Shown: positions 45,820 to 59,628, numbered from the stretch's first letter. The stretch is 64,000 nucleotides of DNA from Chromatiales bacterium (GCA_016789885.1 JAEUPZ010000031.1:124001-188000), one strand, 5' to 3'. The notes: generated by a model not told the origin, from the sequence alone. Numbers and translations are program-made.

Positions 45820-48800
45820 CGGCGGCCTTCGTCCACCTGCACGTCCATACCGAGTACTCGCTGGTCGACAGCGTGGTGCGCGTGCCGGAGCTGGTGTCGG
45901 CGGCGGCGGCCGCCGGCATGCCGGCCGTGGCCATGACCGATGAGTCGAACCTCTTCGGGCTGGTCAGGTTCTACCGGGCGGCGCTGGCGGCCGGGGTGAA
46001 GCCGCTGGTGGGCGCCGAGGTGTGGCTGGCCGCGGGCGACCTGCTGCCGGAGCCGGCACGCCTCGTGCTGCTGTGCCGGGACCGCACGGGTTACCGGAAC
46101 CTCTGCCGCCTGGTGACGCGGGGCTGGCTCGAGGGCCAGCAGGCCGGCCGTCCGCTGGTGCAGCCCGACTGGCTCGGCGCCGGCGCTGCCGACGGCCTGA
46201 TCGCCCTGACCGGCGGCCGCGAGGGTGTGCTGTGGCGGAGCCTGCTGACCGGCGCCGCTGCCCGCGCCGACCGCGTGGCCGCCGATCTCGCCGACCGCTT
46301 CGGCGGCGACCTGTACGTCGAGGTGCAGCGCACCGGCCGGCCCCAGGACGAGGAGCACCTGGTGGCGGCCGTCGAGCTGGCCGCCCGCCACGGCCTGCCG
46401 CTCGTGGCGACGAACGACGTGCGCTTCGTGGCGGCCGACGAGTTCGAGGCCCACGAGGCCCGGGTGTGCATCCAGAACGGCTGGATCCTGGCCGACCCCG
46501 GCCGCCCGCGGCACTATTCGGAGCAGCAGTTCCTGCGGCCCCCTGCGGCCATGGCGGCGCTCTTCGCCGACCTGCCCGAGGCGCTCGCCAATACCGTCGC
46601 GGTGGCGCGGCGCTGCAACCTGGAGCTGGCGCTCGGCGAGACGCACTTGCCGGACTATCCGGTGCCGGCCGGGCGCAGCATGGTGGACCACCTGCGCGCC
46701 GAGGCGGAGGCGGGCCTCGCCATGCGCCTCGCCGAGAACCCGGGCGTGGCGGCGCCGCCGTACCACGAACGGCTCGCCACCGAGCTGGACGTGATCTGCC
46801 GCATGGGCTTCGCCGGCTACTTCCTGATCGTCGGCGACTTCATCCGCTGGGCGAAGGAGCAGTCGATCCCCGTGGGGCCGGGCCGCGGCTCGGGGGCGGG
46901 ATCACTGGCGGCCTGGGCGCTCGGCATCACCGACCTCGATCCCATCCGCTACGACCTGCTGTTCGAGCGGTTCCTGAATCCCGAGCGCGTGTCGCTGCCC
47001 GACTTCGACATCGACTTCTGCATGGAGGGCCGTGACCGCGTCATCGACTACGTGATGCACCGCTACGGCGAGGACCGGGTCTCGCAGATCATCACCTACG
47101 GCACCATGGCCGCGCGGGCCGTGGTGCGCGACGTCGGGCGCGTGCTCGGGCACGGCTACGGCTTCGTCGACCGCATCGCCAAGCTCATCCCCAATGACCC
47201 TGGCGCCGAGGTCACGCTCGAGTCGGCGCTGGCGGGCGAGGCGGAGCTCCGGCAGCTCTACGCCGCCGACGAGGAGGTGCGCGGCATCGTCGACCTCGCG
47301 CGGCGCCTCGAGGGCCTCGTCCGCAACGCCGGCAAGCACGCCGGCGGCATCGTCATCGCGCCGCGCGACATCACCGACTTCACGCCGCTCTACCGCGTCG
47401 ACGGCGAGCGCATCGCCGTCACCCAGTTCGACAAGGACGACGTCGAGGCCGCCGGCCTCGTCAAGTTCGACTTCCTCGGGCTGCGCACGCTGACGCTGAT
47501 CGACCGGGCGGTGCGCACGGTCAACGAACGGCGCGTCGCCGCGGGCCTGGCGCCCGTCGACATGCGCTCGATCCCCATGGACGACGCGCCGACCTTCGCG
47601 CTGCTGCAGGGCTGCCGGACGACGGCCGTGTTCCAGCTCGAGTCCCGCGGCATGCGCGACCTCGTCCGCAAGCTCAGGCCCGACATCTTCGACGACATCG
47701 TGGCGCTGGTCGCGCTGTTCCGTCCCGGCCCCCTGCAGTCGGGCATGGTCGACGACTTCATCGCCCGCAAGCACGGCGGCCGCGACCAGCCCATCGACTA
47801 CCTGCACCCGGACCTCGAGCCCGTCCTGCGCAGCACCTACGGCGTCATCCTGTACCAGGAACAGGTGATGCAGATCGCCCAGCGCCTGTCGGGCTACTCG
47901 CTGGGCGAGGCCGACCTGCTGCGCCGGGCCATGGGCAAGAAGAAGCCCGAGGAGATGGCGAAGCAGCGCAGCGGCTTCGTCGAGCGGGCCGTCGAGCGGG
48001 GCACCGACCGCGACCAGGCGACGTACATCTTCGACCTGATGGAGAAGTTCGCCGGCTACGGCTTCAACAAGTCGCACTCCGCGGCCTACGCGCTCCTGTC
48101 ATACCAGACGGCCTGGCTCAAGGCGAACCACCCGGCGGAGTTCATGGCCGCCGTCATGACCACGGAAATGGACGACACCGACGCCCTCGTCGTGCTCAAG
48201 CGCGAGTGCGCGGAGCTCGGCCTGCCGCTGCTGCCGCCGGACGTGAACCGGTCCTTCAGCGAGTTCCGCGTCGAGGACGTGGCCGGGGGCGGCACGGGCG
48301 TGCGCTACGGCCTTGCCGCGGTGAAGGGGGTGGGGCAGGGGGCTGCCGAGGGCATCGTGGCCGCCCGGCAGGACGGCGGGCCGTTCCGCGACCTGTTCGA
48401 TTTCTGCCGGCGGGCCGGCGGCGCGCGGCTCGGGCGCCGGCCCATCGAGGCGCTGGTCAAGGCCGGTGCGCTCGATGCGCTGGGACCGAACCGGCCGAGC
48501 CTGTTCGAGGCGGTGCCGACGGCGCTGTCCGGTGCGGAACAGGCGGCAGCCGCTGCCAGCGTCGGCCAGGACGACCTGTTCGGCGGTGGCGGCGACGCCC
48601 CGGCCGGCGAGGTGGCCGTCGCCGAACGGCCGGACTGGGGCCTCGGCCGCCGGCTCGAGGCCGAGCGCGAGAGCCTCGGCCTGTACCTGAGCGCCCACCC
48701 GGTGGACCAGTACCGGGCCGACCTGCCCTTCGTCTGCACGGCCACCGTGGCCGGGCTCGCGGGCGAGCGGCCCCGCGCCCCGGCCGGCGAGTTCCGCGGT

Positions 48801-49313
48801 GGCGGCCGCGAGGTGACGGTGGCCGGCCTGGTCGCGGGGCTCCGCAAGCGGGGGAACCGTATCAGCATCGAGCTCGACGACGGCTCGGGGCTGATGGAAG
48901 TTACTTTCTTTACAGAGACCTACGAACGCTTTCGACATCTGCTTGTCAGTCAGGCGCTGATCGCCGTAAGTGGCCTGCTGCGCTTCGAGGAGTATCTGGA
49001 CGGCTGGCGCCTGACGGCGAAGGAGGTGCACGACGTCGACCGGCTCGTCGAGTCCCGCGCCACCGGCCTGTACCTCCGCTGGCGGGCCGGTGACGACGCG
49101 GCCTGCAGTCCGGCCGTGCTCAAGGACCTGCTCGAGCGCCACCGGCCCGGTCCCTGCCCGGTCACGGTCTACTACCAGCGCAACGGCCACGCGGCGCGCC
49201 TCGAGCTCGACCCGGCCTGGGCCGTGCGCCCCACGCGGGAGCTGCGCGAGCGCCTGTCGGCCATCGTCGGCGTGGACGGGTTCCGCTTCGTCTACGACGG
49301 CGGTCGCCGCTGA
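45816..49313 (+). CDS. dnaE: DNA polymerase III subunit alpha
   Basis: This is the catalytic subunit of the replicase, 1165 residues, close to Escherichia coli DnaE. It begins with the PHP domain ([23 protein letters not shown]). The C-family polymerase core includes [43 protein letters not shown] with the catalytic aspartates, and [26 protein letters not shown]. An OB-fold follows ([31 protein letters not shown]). ATG 45816 overlaps the rnhB stop. Around 48896-48985, inside the OB-fold, the sequence is clearly richer in A and T than the rest of the gene and uses codons rare elsewhere here (TTT, CTT, AGT, TAT). Confidence 0.98.
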   Translation: MTAAFVHLHVHTEYSLVDSVVRVPELVSAAAAAGMPAVAMTDESNLFGLVRFYRAALAAGVKPLVGAEVWLAAGDLLPEPARLVLLCRDRTGYRNLCRLVTRGWLEGQQAGRPLVQPDWLGAGAADGLIALTGGREGVLWRSLLTGAAARADRVAADLADRFGGDLYVEVQRTGRPQDEEHLVAAVELAARHGLPLVATNDVRFVAADEFEAHEARVCIQNGWILADPGRPRHYSEQQFLRPPAAMAALFADLPEALANTVAVARRCNLELALGETHLPDYPVPAGRSMVDHLRAEAEAGLAMRLAENPGVAAPPYHERLATELDVICRMGFAGYFLIVGDFIRWAKEQSIPVGPGRGSGAGSLAAWALGITDLDPIRYDLLFERFLNPERVSLPDFDIDFCMEGRDRVIDYVMHRYGEDRVSQIITYGTMAARAVVRDVGRVLGHGYGFVDRIAKLIPNDPGAEVTLESALAGEAELRQLYAADEEVRGIVDLARRLEGLVRNAGKHAGGIVIAPRDITDFTPLYRVDGERIAVTQFDKDDVEAAGLVKFDFLGLRTLTLIDRAVRTVNERRVAAGLAPVDMRSIPMDDAPTFALLQGCRTTAVFQLESRGMRDLVRKLRPDIFDDIVALVALFRPGPLQSGMVDDFIARKHGGRDQPIDYLHPDLEPVLRSTYGVILYQEQVMQIAQRLSGYSLGEADLLRRAMGKKKPEEMAKQRSGFVERAVERGTDRDQATYIFDLMEKFAGYGFNKSHSAAYALLSYQTAWLKANHPAEFMAAVMTTEMDDTDALVVLKRECAELGLPLLPPDVNRSFSEFRVEDVAGGGTGVRYGLAAVKGVGQGAAEGIVAARQDGGPFRDLFDFCRRAGGARLGRRPIEALVKAGALDALGPNRPSLFEAVPTALSGAEQAAAAASVGQDDLFGGGGDAPAGEVAVAERPDWGLGRRLEAERESLGLYLSAHPVDQYRADLPFVCTATVAGLAGERPRAPAGEFRGGGREVTVAGLVAGLRKRGNRISIELDDGSGLMEVTFFTETYERFRHLLVSQALIAVSGLLRFEEYLDGWRLTAKEVHDVDRLVESRATGLYLRWRAGDDAACSPAVLKDLLERHRPGPCPVTVYYQRNGHAARLELDPAWAVRPTRELRERLSAIVGVDGFRFVYDGGRR

Positions 49314-49386
49314 CCGTGGCCCGCGGCTGCTTGTGCCCGGTGCCCGCCGCGTTTAACGTGCGCGCCACACGCACTGTGGCCGCCCC

Positions 49387-50346
49387 ATGGACCTGAAATT
49401 CCTCGATTTCGAGCAGCCCATCGCCGAGCTGGAGGCGAAGATCGACGAGCTCCGCTACGTCGGCGACGACTCCGAGATCAACATCAGCGACGAGATCGCG
49501 CGGCTGAAGGCCAAGAGCGAGGCCCTCACGCGGAGCATTTTCGCGAACCTCAGCGCCTGGCAGGTGGCGCAGCTGGCGCGGCACCCGCTGCGGCCTTACA
49601 CCCTCGATTACCTGTCCCAGCTGGCCCCGGACTTCCAGGAGCTGCATGGTGACCGCATGTTTGCCGACGACCCGGCCATGGTCGGCGGGCTCGGGCGGCT
49701 CGACGGCCGCCCCGTCATGTTCATTGGCCAGCAGAAGGGGCGCGACACGAAGGAGCGCGTGCGCCGCAACTACGGCATGCCCAAGCCCGAGGGCTACCGC
49801 AAGGCGCTGCGCCTGCTGCAGATGGCCGAGAAGTTCCGCCTGCCGGTGGTGACCTTCATCGACACGCCCGGCGCCTACCCCGGCATCGGTGCCGAGGAGC
49901 GCGGCCAGAGCGAGGCCATCGCCCGCAACCTGCTGGTCATGTCGCGGCTGCGCACGCCCATCGTCAGCGTGGTCATCGGCGAGGGCGGTTCCGGCGGGGC
50001 GCTGGCCATCGGCGTGGCCGACCGCGTCGTCATGTTCGAGTACAGCATCTATTCCGTCATCTCGCCCGAGGGTTGCGCCAGCATCCTCTGGAAGAGTGCC
50101 GACAAGGCCGAGACCGCCGCCGAGTCCATGGGCATCACCGCCGGCCGCCTGCGGGACCTCGGCCTTGTCGACGAGGTCGTGCGCGAGCCCCTCGGCGGCG
50201 CCCACCGCGATCCGGCCGCCATGGGCGAGGCGCTGCAGCAGTGCCTGTTGCGCCAGCTCCGCGAGCTCGAGGCCCTCGATCCCGCGGAGCTGCTGCGCCG
50301 GCGTAGCGCCCGGCTGCAGTCCTACGGCAGCTTCCGCGAAGGCTGA
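49387..50346 (+). CDS. accA: Acetyl-CoA carboxylase carboxyltransferase subunit alpha
   Basis: AccA and AccD form the carboxyltransferase that makes malonyl-CoA for fatty acid synthesis. The 319-residue protein begins [21 protein letters not shown]. It contains [66 protein letters not shown] and [42 protein letters not shown], the normal active-site segments. It follows dnaE by 73 bases and precedes tilS by 25, as in related genomes. Confidence 0.98.
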   Translation: MDLKFLDFEQPIAELEAKIDELRYVGDDSEINISDEIARLKAKSEALTRSIFANLSAWQVAQLARHPLRPYTLDYLSQLAPDFQELHGDRMFADDPAMVGGLGRLDGRPVMFIGQQKGRDTKERVRRNYGMPKPEGYRKALRLLQMAEKFRLPVVTFIDTPGAYPGIGAEERGQSEAIARNLLVMSRLRTPIVSVVIGEGGSGGALAIGVADRVVMFEYSIYSVISPEGCASILWKSADKAETAAESMGITAGRLRDLGLVDEVVREPLGGAHRDPAAMGEALQQCLLRQLRELEALDPAELLRRRSARLQSYGSFREG

Positions 50347-50371
50347 GCCTCCGGGGCCGCGGGAGCCGGCC

Positions 50372-51727
50372 ATGACAGCGACCCACGCTGGCGGCCTTGT
50401 GGCGATCCTGGCCGGGGCGCTTGCCCGGCTGCCCGGGCAGCCCGTGCTCTGGGTCGCCTTCAGCGGCGGCGGTGACTCGACGGCGCTGCTCGAGGCCTGC
50501 ACCTTGGCGGGGGCGGGCCCGCGGCTGCGCGCCATCCACGTCAACCACGGCCTGGCCGCCGATGCCGACGGCTGGGAGGACGCGTGCCGCCGCTTCTGCG
50601 CCGGCCGCGGCATCGCCTTCGAGGCACGGCGGGTCGTCGTCGCCGGTGCCGGCCGTGGCCGTGAGGCGGCGGCGCGCAGCGCACGCTACGCGGCCCTGGC
50701 GGCGGCGCTGCGGCCCGGCGAGTACCTGCTGACGGCCCACCACGCCGACGACCAGCTCGAGACGGTGCTGCTGCACCTGGCGCGGGGCTCGGGGGTGGAG
50801 GGGCTCGCGGCGATGACTGCCCTGCAGCCCTTTGGTCCGGGGTTCCTCTGGCGGCCGCTGCTCGACGTGCCCGGTGACGTCCTGCGGGGTTTCGTGGGCG
50901 AGCGCGGGCTCACGGTGGTGTCCGACCCCAGCAACGCCGACGTGGCACTGGACCGCAACTTCCTGCGGGCCCGGGTGGTCCCGCCCTGGCGCGAGCGCTG
51001 GCCCCACGTTGCCCGGGCCGTTGGCCGCAGCGCGCGGCTCGCCGGGGAGGCGGCGGCGCTCCTGGCCGAGCGGGCCGCCGAGGATGCGGTGGCCGTCGGT
51101 CGCGCGCCGCGGCTCTCGGTGGCGGCCCTGCAGGCCCTCGGTGATGCCCGGCAGCGGAACCTGCTGCGCTGGCTGGCGCGTCAGGCTGGCCTGCCGGTGC
51201 CGCCGGAGAGCACGCTGCGCGCCGGCCTCGCGGGGCTGCTGGACGCCGGTGCGCGCAGCCCGGCGGTGCGCTGGCCGGGAGCCTGGCTGCGCCGCTACCG
51301 CGACCATCTATACCTGTTCGGCGATCCGGGCGCAGCGCCCGGCGCCGGACCGCCACTGCCGTGGCCGGCCGGCGGGAGCCTCGACCTGGGGCCCTGGCGG
51401 GGCCGGCTGCGCCTCGTGACGACCGACGGCCCCGGCCTCGATCCGGCCCTGGTCTGGCCAGGCCTCGCGGTGTACTTCCGGGCCGGTGCCGTCCGGTTCC
51501 GCGCCGCCGGTGACCGGCACCACCGCAGCTTCAAGTACCTCTGCCAGTCCGCCGGCATCGTGCCGTGGATGCGGCCGCACCTGCCGCTGGTGCATGGTGC
51601 CGCGGATGGCCCGGCGGCGGGCCGCCTGCTGGCCATCGCCGATCGCTGGATCAGCGACGACGCTCTCGCGCCGCCCGGCGGCCCGGCGCTTGCCGTCGAG
51701 TGGAGCGCGCATCCGCCCGAGTCCTGA
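50372..51727 (+). CDS. tilS: tRNA(Ile)-lysidine synthase
   Basis: TilS converts cytidine 34 to lysidine in the CAU-anticodon tRNA-Ile so that it reads AUA. The 451-residue protein has the N-type ATP pyrophosphatase P-loop SGGGDSTALLEA, then RAIHVNHGLAADADGWE and LTAHHADDQLETVLLHLARGSG, which are diagnostic. The central and C-terminal domains that hold the tRNA are present (FRAAGDRHHRSFKYLCQSAGIVPWMRPHLPLVH). ATG 50372 gives the family length; the frame upstream overlaps accA and is spurious. Confidence 0.96.
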   Translation: MTATHAGGLVAILAGALARLPGQPVLWVAFSGGGDSTALLEACTLAGAGPRLRAIHVNHGLAADADGWEDACRRFCAGRGIAFEARRVVVAGAGRGREAAARSARYAALAAALRPGEYLLTAHHADDQLETVLLHLARGSGVEGLAAMTALQPFGPGFLWRPLLDVPGDVLRGFVGERGLTVVSDPSNADVALDRNFLRARVVPPWRERWPHVARAVGRSARLAGEAAALLAERAAEDAVAVGRAPRLSVAALQALGDARQRNLLRWLARQAGLPVPPESTLRAGLAGLLDAGARSPAVRWPGAWLRRYRDHLYLFGDPGAAPGAGPPLPWPAGGSLDLGPWRGRLRLVTTDGPGLDPALVWPGLAVYFRAGAVRFRAAGDRHHRSFKYLCQSAGIVPWMRPHLPLVHGAADGPAAGRLLAIADRWISDDALAPPGGPALAVEWSAHPPES

Positions 51728-51733
51728 AAATAA

Positions 51734-53464
<1,731 letters not shown>

Positions 53465-53494
53465 CGCGGTGGCGTCCGTCGCCGGCTGCCGCCG

Positions 53495-54343
53495 ATGAAG
53501 CTGCTCGGGCACGAGGTCGGCGGTACCCGGCCGTTCTTCCTGATCGCCGGGCCCTGCGTCGTCGAGGGCGAGGCGCTGGCCGTCGACACGGCCGGCTTCC
53601 TGAAGGAGCTGACCGGGCGTCTCGGCATCCCGTTCATTTTCAAGTCGTCCTACGACAAGGCGAACCGGTCGTCGCTGGCGAGCTACCGCGGACCCGGCAT
53701 CGAGGAGGGCCTGCGCGTCCTCGCCGAGGTCCGGCGGCAGGTCGGCGTCCCGGTACTCACCGACGTGCACGAGGACACCCCGTTCGCCGAGGTGGCGGCG
53801 GTGGTCGACGTGCTGCAGACGCCGGCGTTCCTGTGCCGCCAGACCAACTTCATCGTCAAGGCCTGCTCCCAGGGGCTGCCCGTCAATATCAAGAAGGGCC
53901 AGTTCCTGTCGCCGTGGGAGATGGGCAACGTGGTCACGAAGGCCCGCAGCACCGGCAACGAGGCCATCATGGTCTGCGAGCGCGGCTTCACCTTCGGCTA
54001 CAACAACCTGGTCGCCGACATGCGTTCGCTGGCGGTGATGCGCGCCACCGGCTGCCCCGTGGTCTTCGACGCGACCCATTCGGTGCAGCTGCCCGGCGGC
54101 CGCGGTGACGCCTCGGGCGGGCAGCGCGAGTTCGTGCCCGTGCTGGCGCGGGCGGCCGTTGCCGCCGGCGTCGCCGGGCTCTTCATGGAAACCCACCCCG
54201 ATCCGGACCGGGCGCTGTCCGACGGGCCCAACGCCTGGCCGCTGGCCGGGATGCCGGGCCTGCTCGAGACGCTCCGCGCCCTCGACGCCGTCGTGAAGCA
54301 GCACGCGGCTGACGAGCTCGGCGGCGCCGCCAGCGCTGGCTGA
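53495..54343 (+). CDS. kdsA: 3-deoxy-8-phosphooctulonate synthase
   Basis: KdsA condenses arabinose 5-phosphate and phosphoenolpyruvate to Kdo 8-phosphate for the lipopolysaccharide inner core. The 282-residue TIM-barrel has [104 protein letters not shown] and [21 protein letters not shown], all as expected. Together with lpxA, lpxB and lpxD it shows a Kdo-type lipopolysaccharide. Confidence 0.98.
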   Translation: MKLLGHEVGGTRPFFLIAGPCVVEGEALAVDTAGFLKELTGRLGIPFIFKSSYDKANRSSLASYRGPGIEEGLRVLAEVRRQVGVPVLTDVHEDTPFAEVAAVVDVLQTPAFLCRQTNFIVKACSQGLPVNIKKGQFLSPWEMGNVVTKARSTGNEAIMVCERGFTFGYNNLVADMRSLAVMRATGCPVVFDATHSVQLPGGRGDASGGQREFVPVLARAAVAAGVAGLFMETHPDPDRALSDGPNAWPLAGMPGLLETLRALDAVVKQHAADELGGAASAG

Positions 54344-54350
54344 CTACTGA

Positions 54351-55658
<1,308 letters not shown>

Positions 55659-55689
55659 GGGTCCCGGGTACGGCGCGGGGAGGGGACCC

Positions 55690-56004
55690 ATGGTCGCCCG
55701 GGTGATGGCCTGCCTGCTGCTGGTCGCGGCGCTGCTGCTGCAGGGGCAGCTGTGGTTCTCGTCCGACGGCTTCCGCGAGGTCAGCCGCCTCGAAGGCCTC
55801 ATCGACGGGCAGCGCGCCGAGAACCTCAGGCTCGCCGGCCGCAACCAGCGCCTCGAAGCCGAGGTACGCCAGCTTAAGGAAGCGGCCGGTGCCGTCGAGG
55901 AGCGGGCCCGCACCGACCTGGGCCTGGTCGGCGGTACCGAGACCTTCTACCAGTTCGGCGCCGCGGTCGTTCCCGAGGCGCCGGCCCGCGCCGCGGGCCG
56001 CTGA
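55690..56004 (+). CDS. ftsB: Cell division protein FtsB
   Basis: FtsB is a small bitopic inner-membrane protein that bridges FtsL and FtsQ at the septum. The 104-residue product has an N-terminal membrane helix (MACLLLVAALLLQGQLWF), a coiled-coil (VSRLEGLIDGQRAENLRLAGRNQRLEAEVRQLKE) and the conserved VEERARTDLGLVGGTETFYQF. GGAGGGG before ATG 55690 fixes the start; the longer frame through eno is spurious. In most gammaproteobacteria ispD and ispF follow; here a crotonase-family gene follows instead. Confidence 0.93.
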   Translation: MVARVMACLLLVAALLLQGQLWFSSDGFREVSRLEGLIDGQRAENLRLAGRNQRLEAEVRQLKEAAGAVEERARTDLGLVGGTETFYQFGAAVVPEAPARAAGR

Positions 56005-56022
56005 GCGGCGCGCCCCACGACC

Positions 56023-56769
56023 ATGCTCCAGGTAACCGTCGCCGACGGCATCGGCACGCTCCGCCTCGACCGGCCGCCCGCGAACGCGCTGGTCACCCCG
56101 CTGCTCGAGGCGCTGGCCGCGGGGCTCGACGAGGTGCTGGCGGCCGGCGCCCGGGCCGTCGTGCTGACGGGGCGGCCCGGCATGTTCAGCGGCGGCCTCG
56201 ACGTCCCGGCGCTGCTGCCCGAGCCCGAGGCCGGGATCCGCGCCTTCTGGGAGCACTTCTTCGCCGTGAACCGCGCGCTCGCCGAGTGCCCGGTGCCGGT
56301 CATTGCCGCCATCTCCGGTCACGCGCCGGCGGGCGGGGCCATCCTCGCACTGCACTGCGACTTCCGGATCGCCGCCGCCGGACGCTTCCGCATGGGGCTG
56401 AACGAGGTGCACGTCGGCCTGCCGGTGCCCCCGACGATCCTCGCGGTGCTGGCCGCCATCGTCGGCTCCCGCGCCGCGCGCTGGCTCGCCGTGCGCGGGG
56501 ATCTCGTGGCCATGGAGGAGGCCGCGGCGCTGGGCCTCGTCGACCGCCTGGTGCCCCCCGAGGAGTTGCCGGCGGCGGCCGACGCGCTCGCGCGGGAGCT
56601 TGCCGCGCTGCCGCCCATCGCCATGAACACGACGCGACGGACCAGCAAGGCCGCCGTGCTGCAGGCCCTGGCGGCGAGCCAGGACGTGGCGCTGGCGACG
56701 GAGTGGTGGTTCAGCGCCGAGACCCAGTCCGGCATGCGCCGGCTCGTCGAGCGCCTCGGCAAGTCCTGA
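56023..56769 (+). CDS. Enoyl-CoA hydratase/isomerase family protein, ECI1-like
   Basis: This crotonase-fold protein has 248 residues. The oxyanion-hole segments are GRPGMFSGGLDV and AAISGHAPAGGAILALHCDFRIA. The sequence GLNEVHVGLPVPPTIL and the HAPAGG form resemble mitochondrial delta3,delta2-enoyl-CoA isomerase (ECI1/DCI), whose catalytic glutamate sits in the LNE position present here; the second hydratase glutamate is not evident. It may therefore move double bonds in unsaturated fatty acyl-CoAs so that they can enter beta-oxidation. The substrate is inferred from similarity only. It starts 18 bases after ftsB, at the place where ispD and ispF usually lie, and its stop is 13 bases from the convergent Smr gene. 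Confidence 0.8.
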   Translation: MLQVTVADGIGTLRLDRPPANALVTPLLEALAAGLDEVLAAGARAVVLTGRPGMFSGGLDVPALLPEPEAGIRAFWEHFFAVNRALAECPVPVIAAISGHAPAGGAILALHCDFRIAAAGRFRMGLNEVHVGLPVPPTILAVLAAIVGSRAARWLAVRGDLVAMEEAAALGLVDRLVPPEELPAAADALARELAALPPIAMNTTRRTSKAAVLQALAASQDVALATEWWFSAETQSGMRRLVERLGKS

Positions 56770-56782
56770 GCGGCCGCCGCCC

Positions 56783-57370
56783 TCAGCGCCGCAGCAGCAG
56801 GTAGAGGGCGCCGGTGCCGCCATCCCGCGCCGGCGCCGAAGCGAAGGCCACGACCCGGTCCCACTGCGGCAGCCATTTGTTGAGCTTCGTCTTGAGCACG
56901 GGCCCGGCAGGGCCCGAGCGCCGGCCCTTGCCGTGGACGATCTTCACGCAGCGCAGGTCGCGGGCAAGCACCTCGGCCATGAACTCCTGCAGGGCCTCGC
57001 GGGCTTCCCGGGCCGTCAGTCCGTGGAGGTCGAGCTCGTCCTGCACCCGGAAGCGGCCCCGCTTCAGGTCGCGCAGCACCTGGAGCGCGACGCCGGGACG
57101 CCGGTAGGCGAGGCTCTCGCCGGACTCCAGTGCCGCGTCCGGCGGCTCGCCGTGCAGGGACTCGTCGAGGACTGCCTGGTCGTCGGCCCGCCGGAACCGG
57201 GCCCTGGCGGGCGGGGGCGGGGTGGCGAGCGGGATGCGCTTCACCGGCACCGGGCGCACGTCACCGACGGCGCTGCGGAACAGTTCGTCCGGCTCAGGGA
57301 CCGGCACCGGTGTCCGTGACGGGCGCGCCTTGCCCGCCTTTCGCGGCCCCCGGGGCGTGCGCGTCACCAC
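56783..57370 (-). CDS. Smr-domain endonuclease-like protein
   Basis: The 195-residue protein has a proline-rich, probably disordered N-terminal half. The C-terminal Smr domain starts about residue 108: [27 protein letters not shown], then [27 protein letters not shown]. The LDLHG and HGKG motifs are the usual nuclease-type signatures of Smr proteins related to the MutS2 C-terminus and to SmrB, which in Escherichia coli cleaves mRNA at collided ribosomes. Cellular role here is not certain. The gene is on the minus strand and diverges from surE, sharing a 64-base spacer. Confidence 0.87.
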   Translation of the reverse strand: MVTRTPRGPRKAGKARPSRTPVPVPEPDELFRSAVGDVRPVPVKRIPLATPPPPARARFRRADDQAVLDESLHGEPPDAALESGESLAYRRPGVALQVLRDLKRGRFRVQDELDLHGLTAREAREALQEFMAEVLARDLRCVKIVHGKGRRSGPAGPVLKTKLNKWLPQWDRVVAFASAPARDGGTGALYLLLRR

Positions 57371-57434
57371 GCCCGCCGCCTATCGCCGCGGCCTGCGGTC
57401 ATGCTTTACCATGCGCGCAGCGGATCCTGCCTCC

Positions 57435-58175
57435 ATGCGACTCCTCCTTGCCAACGACGACGGCTACCAGGCCGAGGGCCTTGCCACGCTTGCCATAGCG
57501 CTGGCAGACCTCGCCGAGATTACCGTCGTGGCGCCAGACCGCAACCAGAGCGGTGCGAGCCACTCCCTCACCCTCGAGTCACCGCTGCGGGTCGGGCGTA
57601 CCCGCGATGGTGTCTATTACGTCAGCGGCACGCCGACGGATTGCGTCCACGTCGCCATCACCGGCCTGCTGCCCGACGAGCCCGACATGGTCATCGCCGG
57701 CATCAACCACGGCGCCAACCTTGGTGACGACGTCCTTTATTCCGGCACCGTGGCCGCCGCCGTCGAGGGCCGCTTCCTCGGCCTCCCGGCCATCGCCGTC
57801 TCGCTGGCCGGTGACCACCGGCACTTCGACACGGCCGGACAGGCGATCCGCGAGCTCTTCGGACGCCTGCTCGAGGCGCCGCTGCCGGGCGACACCATCC
57901 TCAACATCAACGTCCCCGACATTCCCTGGGGCGAGGTCAAGGGGTTCCAGGCGACGCGCCTCGGTTATCGCCACCGGGCCGAGCGCGTCATCGAGGGCCG
58001 GGATCCCCGGGGGCGGCCGATCTGGTGGGTCGGCGCCGCCGGGCCCGGGCAGGACGCGGGGTCCGGTACCGACTTCCACGCCGTCGAGCACGGCTACGTG
58101 TCCGTCACGCCCCTCAAGTTCGACCTCTCCGACCGCGAGCGGCTCGGCATGGTCCGCGACTGGCTGCCCCGGTGA
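57435..58175 (+). CDS. surE: 5'/3'-nucleotidase SurE
   Basis: SurE is a metal-dependent phosphatase acting on nucleoside monophosphates, linked to stationary-phase survival. The 246-residue protein begins [20 protein letters not shown] with the metal-binding NDDG. It continues [62 protein letters not shown] and LNINVPD. ATG 57435 is the family start. Its TGA overlaps a GTG of the pcm frame, so the two are probably coupled. Confidence 0.97.
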   Translation: MRLLLANDDGYQAEGLATLAIALADLAEITVVAPDRNQSGASHSLTLESPLRVGRTRDGVYYVSGTPTDCVHVAITGLLPDEPDMVIAGINHGANLGDDVLYSGTVAAAVEGRFLGLPAIAVSLAGDHRHFDTAGQAIRELFGRLLEAPLPGDTILNINVPDIPWGEVKGFQATRLGYRHRAERVIEGRDPRGRPIWWVGAAGPGQDAGSGTDFHAVEHGYVSVTPLKFDLSDRERLGMVRDWLPR

Positions 58176-58207
58176 TCCCGCCCAACGCCGACACCCAGGG
58201 CATCGGC

Positions 58208-58852
58208 ATGACGTCGGCCCGCACCCGCGACCGGCTGGTGCAGCGCCTGCGTGAGGGGGGCATCACCAGCGAGGTGGTGCTCGAGCGCATCCGGACGGTG
58301 CCCCGGCACCTGTTCGTCGACGAGGCGCTGGCGAGCCGTGCCTACGAGGACAGCGCGCTGCCCATCGGGCACGGGCAGACGATCTCGCAGCCCTACGTGG
58401 TCGCGCTGATGACCCAGGCGCTGCTCGAGCCGGCGGCCGGCGCACAGCCGCTGCGCAAGGTGCTCGAGGTGGGCACCGGCTGCGGCTACCAGACCGCGGT
58501 GCTGAGCCCGCTGGTGCGGCAGATCTTCTCCATCGAGCGCATCGGCGCGCTGCTCACCTCGACCCGGGCGCGCCTCAAGGCGCTGGGCGTCGACAACATC
58601 CGTTTCCGCCACGGCGACGGCTTCGAGGGCTGGCCAGGCCAGGCTCCCTTCGACGGCATCATCGTCGCCGCCGCACCGGCCGACGTGCCCGCGGCGCTGC
58701 TGGAGCAGCTCGCGCCGGGCGGGCGCCTCGTGATCCCGGTGGGCCCCCCTGGCGGCCAGGACCTCGTGCGCTACACCCGCCACGACGGCGGCCTGCAGCG
58801 CGAGGTCCTCGAGCGCGTCTCCTTCGTGCCCTTCCTCGAGGGGACCGACTGA
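58208..58852 (+). CDS. pcm: Protein-L-isoaspartate O-methyltransferase
   Basis: Pcm repairs isoaspartyl residues in aged proteins by SAM-dependent methylation. The 214-residue product has [43 protein letters not shown], the SAM-binding [19 protein letters not shown] and [35 protein letters not shown] 58208 gives a length close to Escherichia coli Pcm; GTG 58172, overlapping the surE stop as GTGA, would add 12 residues. surE-pcm-nlpD is a conserved gammaproteobacterial order. Confidence 0.96.
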   Translation: MTSARTRDRLVQRLREGGITSEVVLERIRTVPRHLFVDEALASRAYEDSALPIGHGQTISQPYVVALMTQALLEPAAGAQPLRKVLEVGTGCGYQTAVLSPLVRQIFSIERIGALLTSTRARLKALGVDNIRFRHGDGFEGWPGQAPFDGIIVAAAPADVPAALLEQLAPGGRLVIPVGPPGGQDLVRYTRHDGGLQREVLERVSFVPFLEGTD

Positions 58853-58871
58853 CCGCCCGGGTCACGGTGCG

Positions 58872-59618
58872 ATGCCTGGCAGTGCCGTGAACCCGGCCCG
58901 AGCAACGGCCCGCCCGCGAATCCGTCTGCGCAAGCCCCAGCGGCTGCTGCCACTGCTGCTGGCGGTACTGGCCGGCTGCAGCAGCGGACTGCGCTGGGAC
59001 GGCGAACCGCAGCCGCCCGCGCTGCAGGACCGGCCCCGGGCGACGGCCCCCGCCGCCGGCGGTGCGGCGACCCACGTCGTGCGCGAGGGCGAGACCCTTT
59101 ACGCCATCGCCCGGCGCTACGGGCTCGATCCCGCCGACCTCGCGCGCTGGAACGGCCTCGGTGACGGCAGCCTGATCCGCGTGGGCCAGGAGCTGCGCCT
59201 CGGGCCCCGCGGTGGTGCGGCCCCGGCAAAGGAACCGGCCGGCCCGCCGGTCCGCTGGGCGTGGCCCACGGGCGGTGCGGTCGCGGCGGGCTTCGGCGCG
59301 AGCCGGGCGGCCCAGACCGGCATGCTCATCAGCGGGGCCGTGGGTGATCCCGTGCGGGCGGCGGCCGACGGCGTCGTCGTCTACGCCGGCAACGGGCTGG
59401 CCGGCTATGGCGAACTGCTCATCGTCAAGCACAGCGAGCAGTGGCTCTCGGCCTACGGGCACAACTCCGCGCTGCTGGTGCGCGAGGGCGAGCGGGTCGG
59501 TGGCGGGCAGGCCATCGCCCGCATGGGCCTCGGACCCGGGCGCCAGCCGCTGCTGCACTTCGAGGTGCGCCGGAACGGCGTGCCGGTGGACCCGGTGCCG
59601 CTGCTGCCGGCGCGCTGA
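58872..59618 (+). CDS. nlpD: NlpD-like lipoprotein with LysM and degenerate LytM domains
   Basis: The 248-residue protein has a lipoprotein signal with lipobox LAGC (Cys36), a LysM peptidoglycan-binding domain (THVVREGETLYAIARRYGLDPADLARWNGL, about residues 67-112) and an M23/LytM domain from about 128. The peptidase metal motifs are lost: the usual G-x-DI is TGMLISG and the usual HLHFE is LLHFE. It is therefore probably an activator of amidases, as NlpD is in Escherichia coli, and not a peptidase. It acts at the outer membrane or periplasm in daughter-cell separation. rpoS, which normally follows nlpD, is absent; the next gene is convergent. Confidence 0.88.
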   Translation: MPGSAVNPARATARPRIRLRKPQRLLPLLLAVLAGCSSGLRWDGEPQPPALQDRPRATAPAAGGAATHVVREGETLYAIARRYGLDPADLARWNGLGDGSLIRVGQELRLGPRGGAAPAKEPAGPPVRWAWPTGGAVAAGFGASRAAQTGMLISGAVGDPVRAAADGVVVYAGNGLAGYGELLIVKHSEQWLSAYGHNSALLVREGERVGGGQAIARMGLGPGRQPLLHFEVRRNGVPVDPVPLLPAR

Positions 59619-59628
59619 CGCGGTCAGC

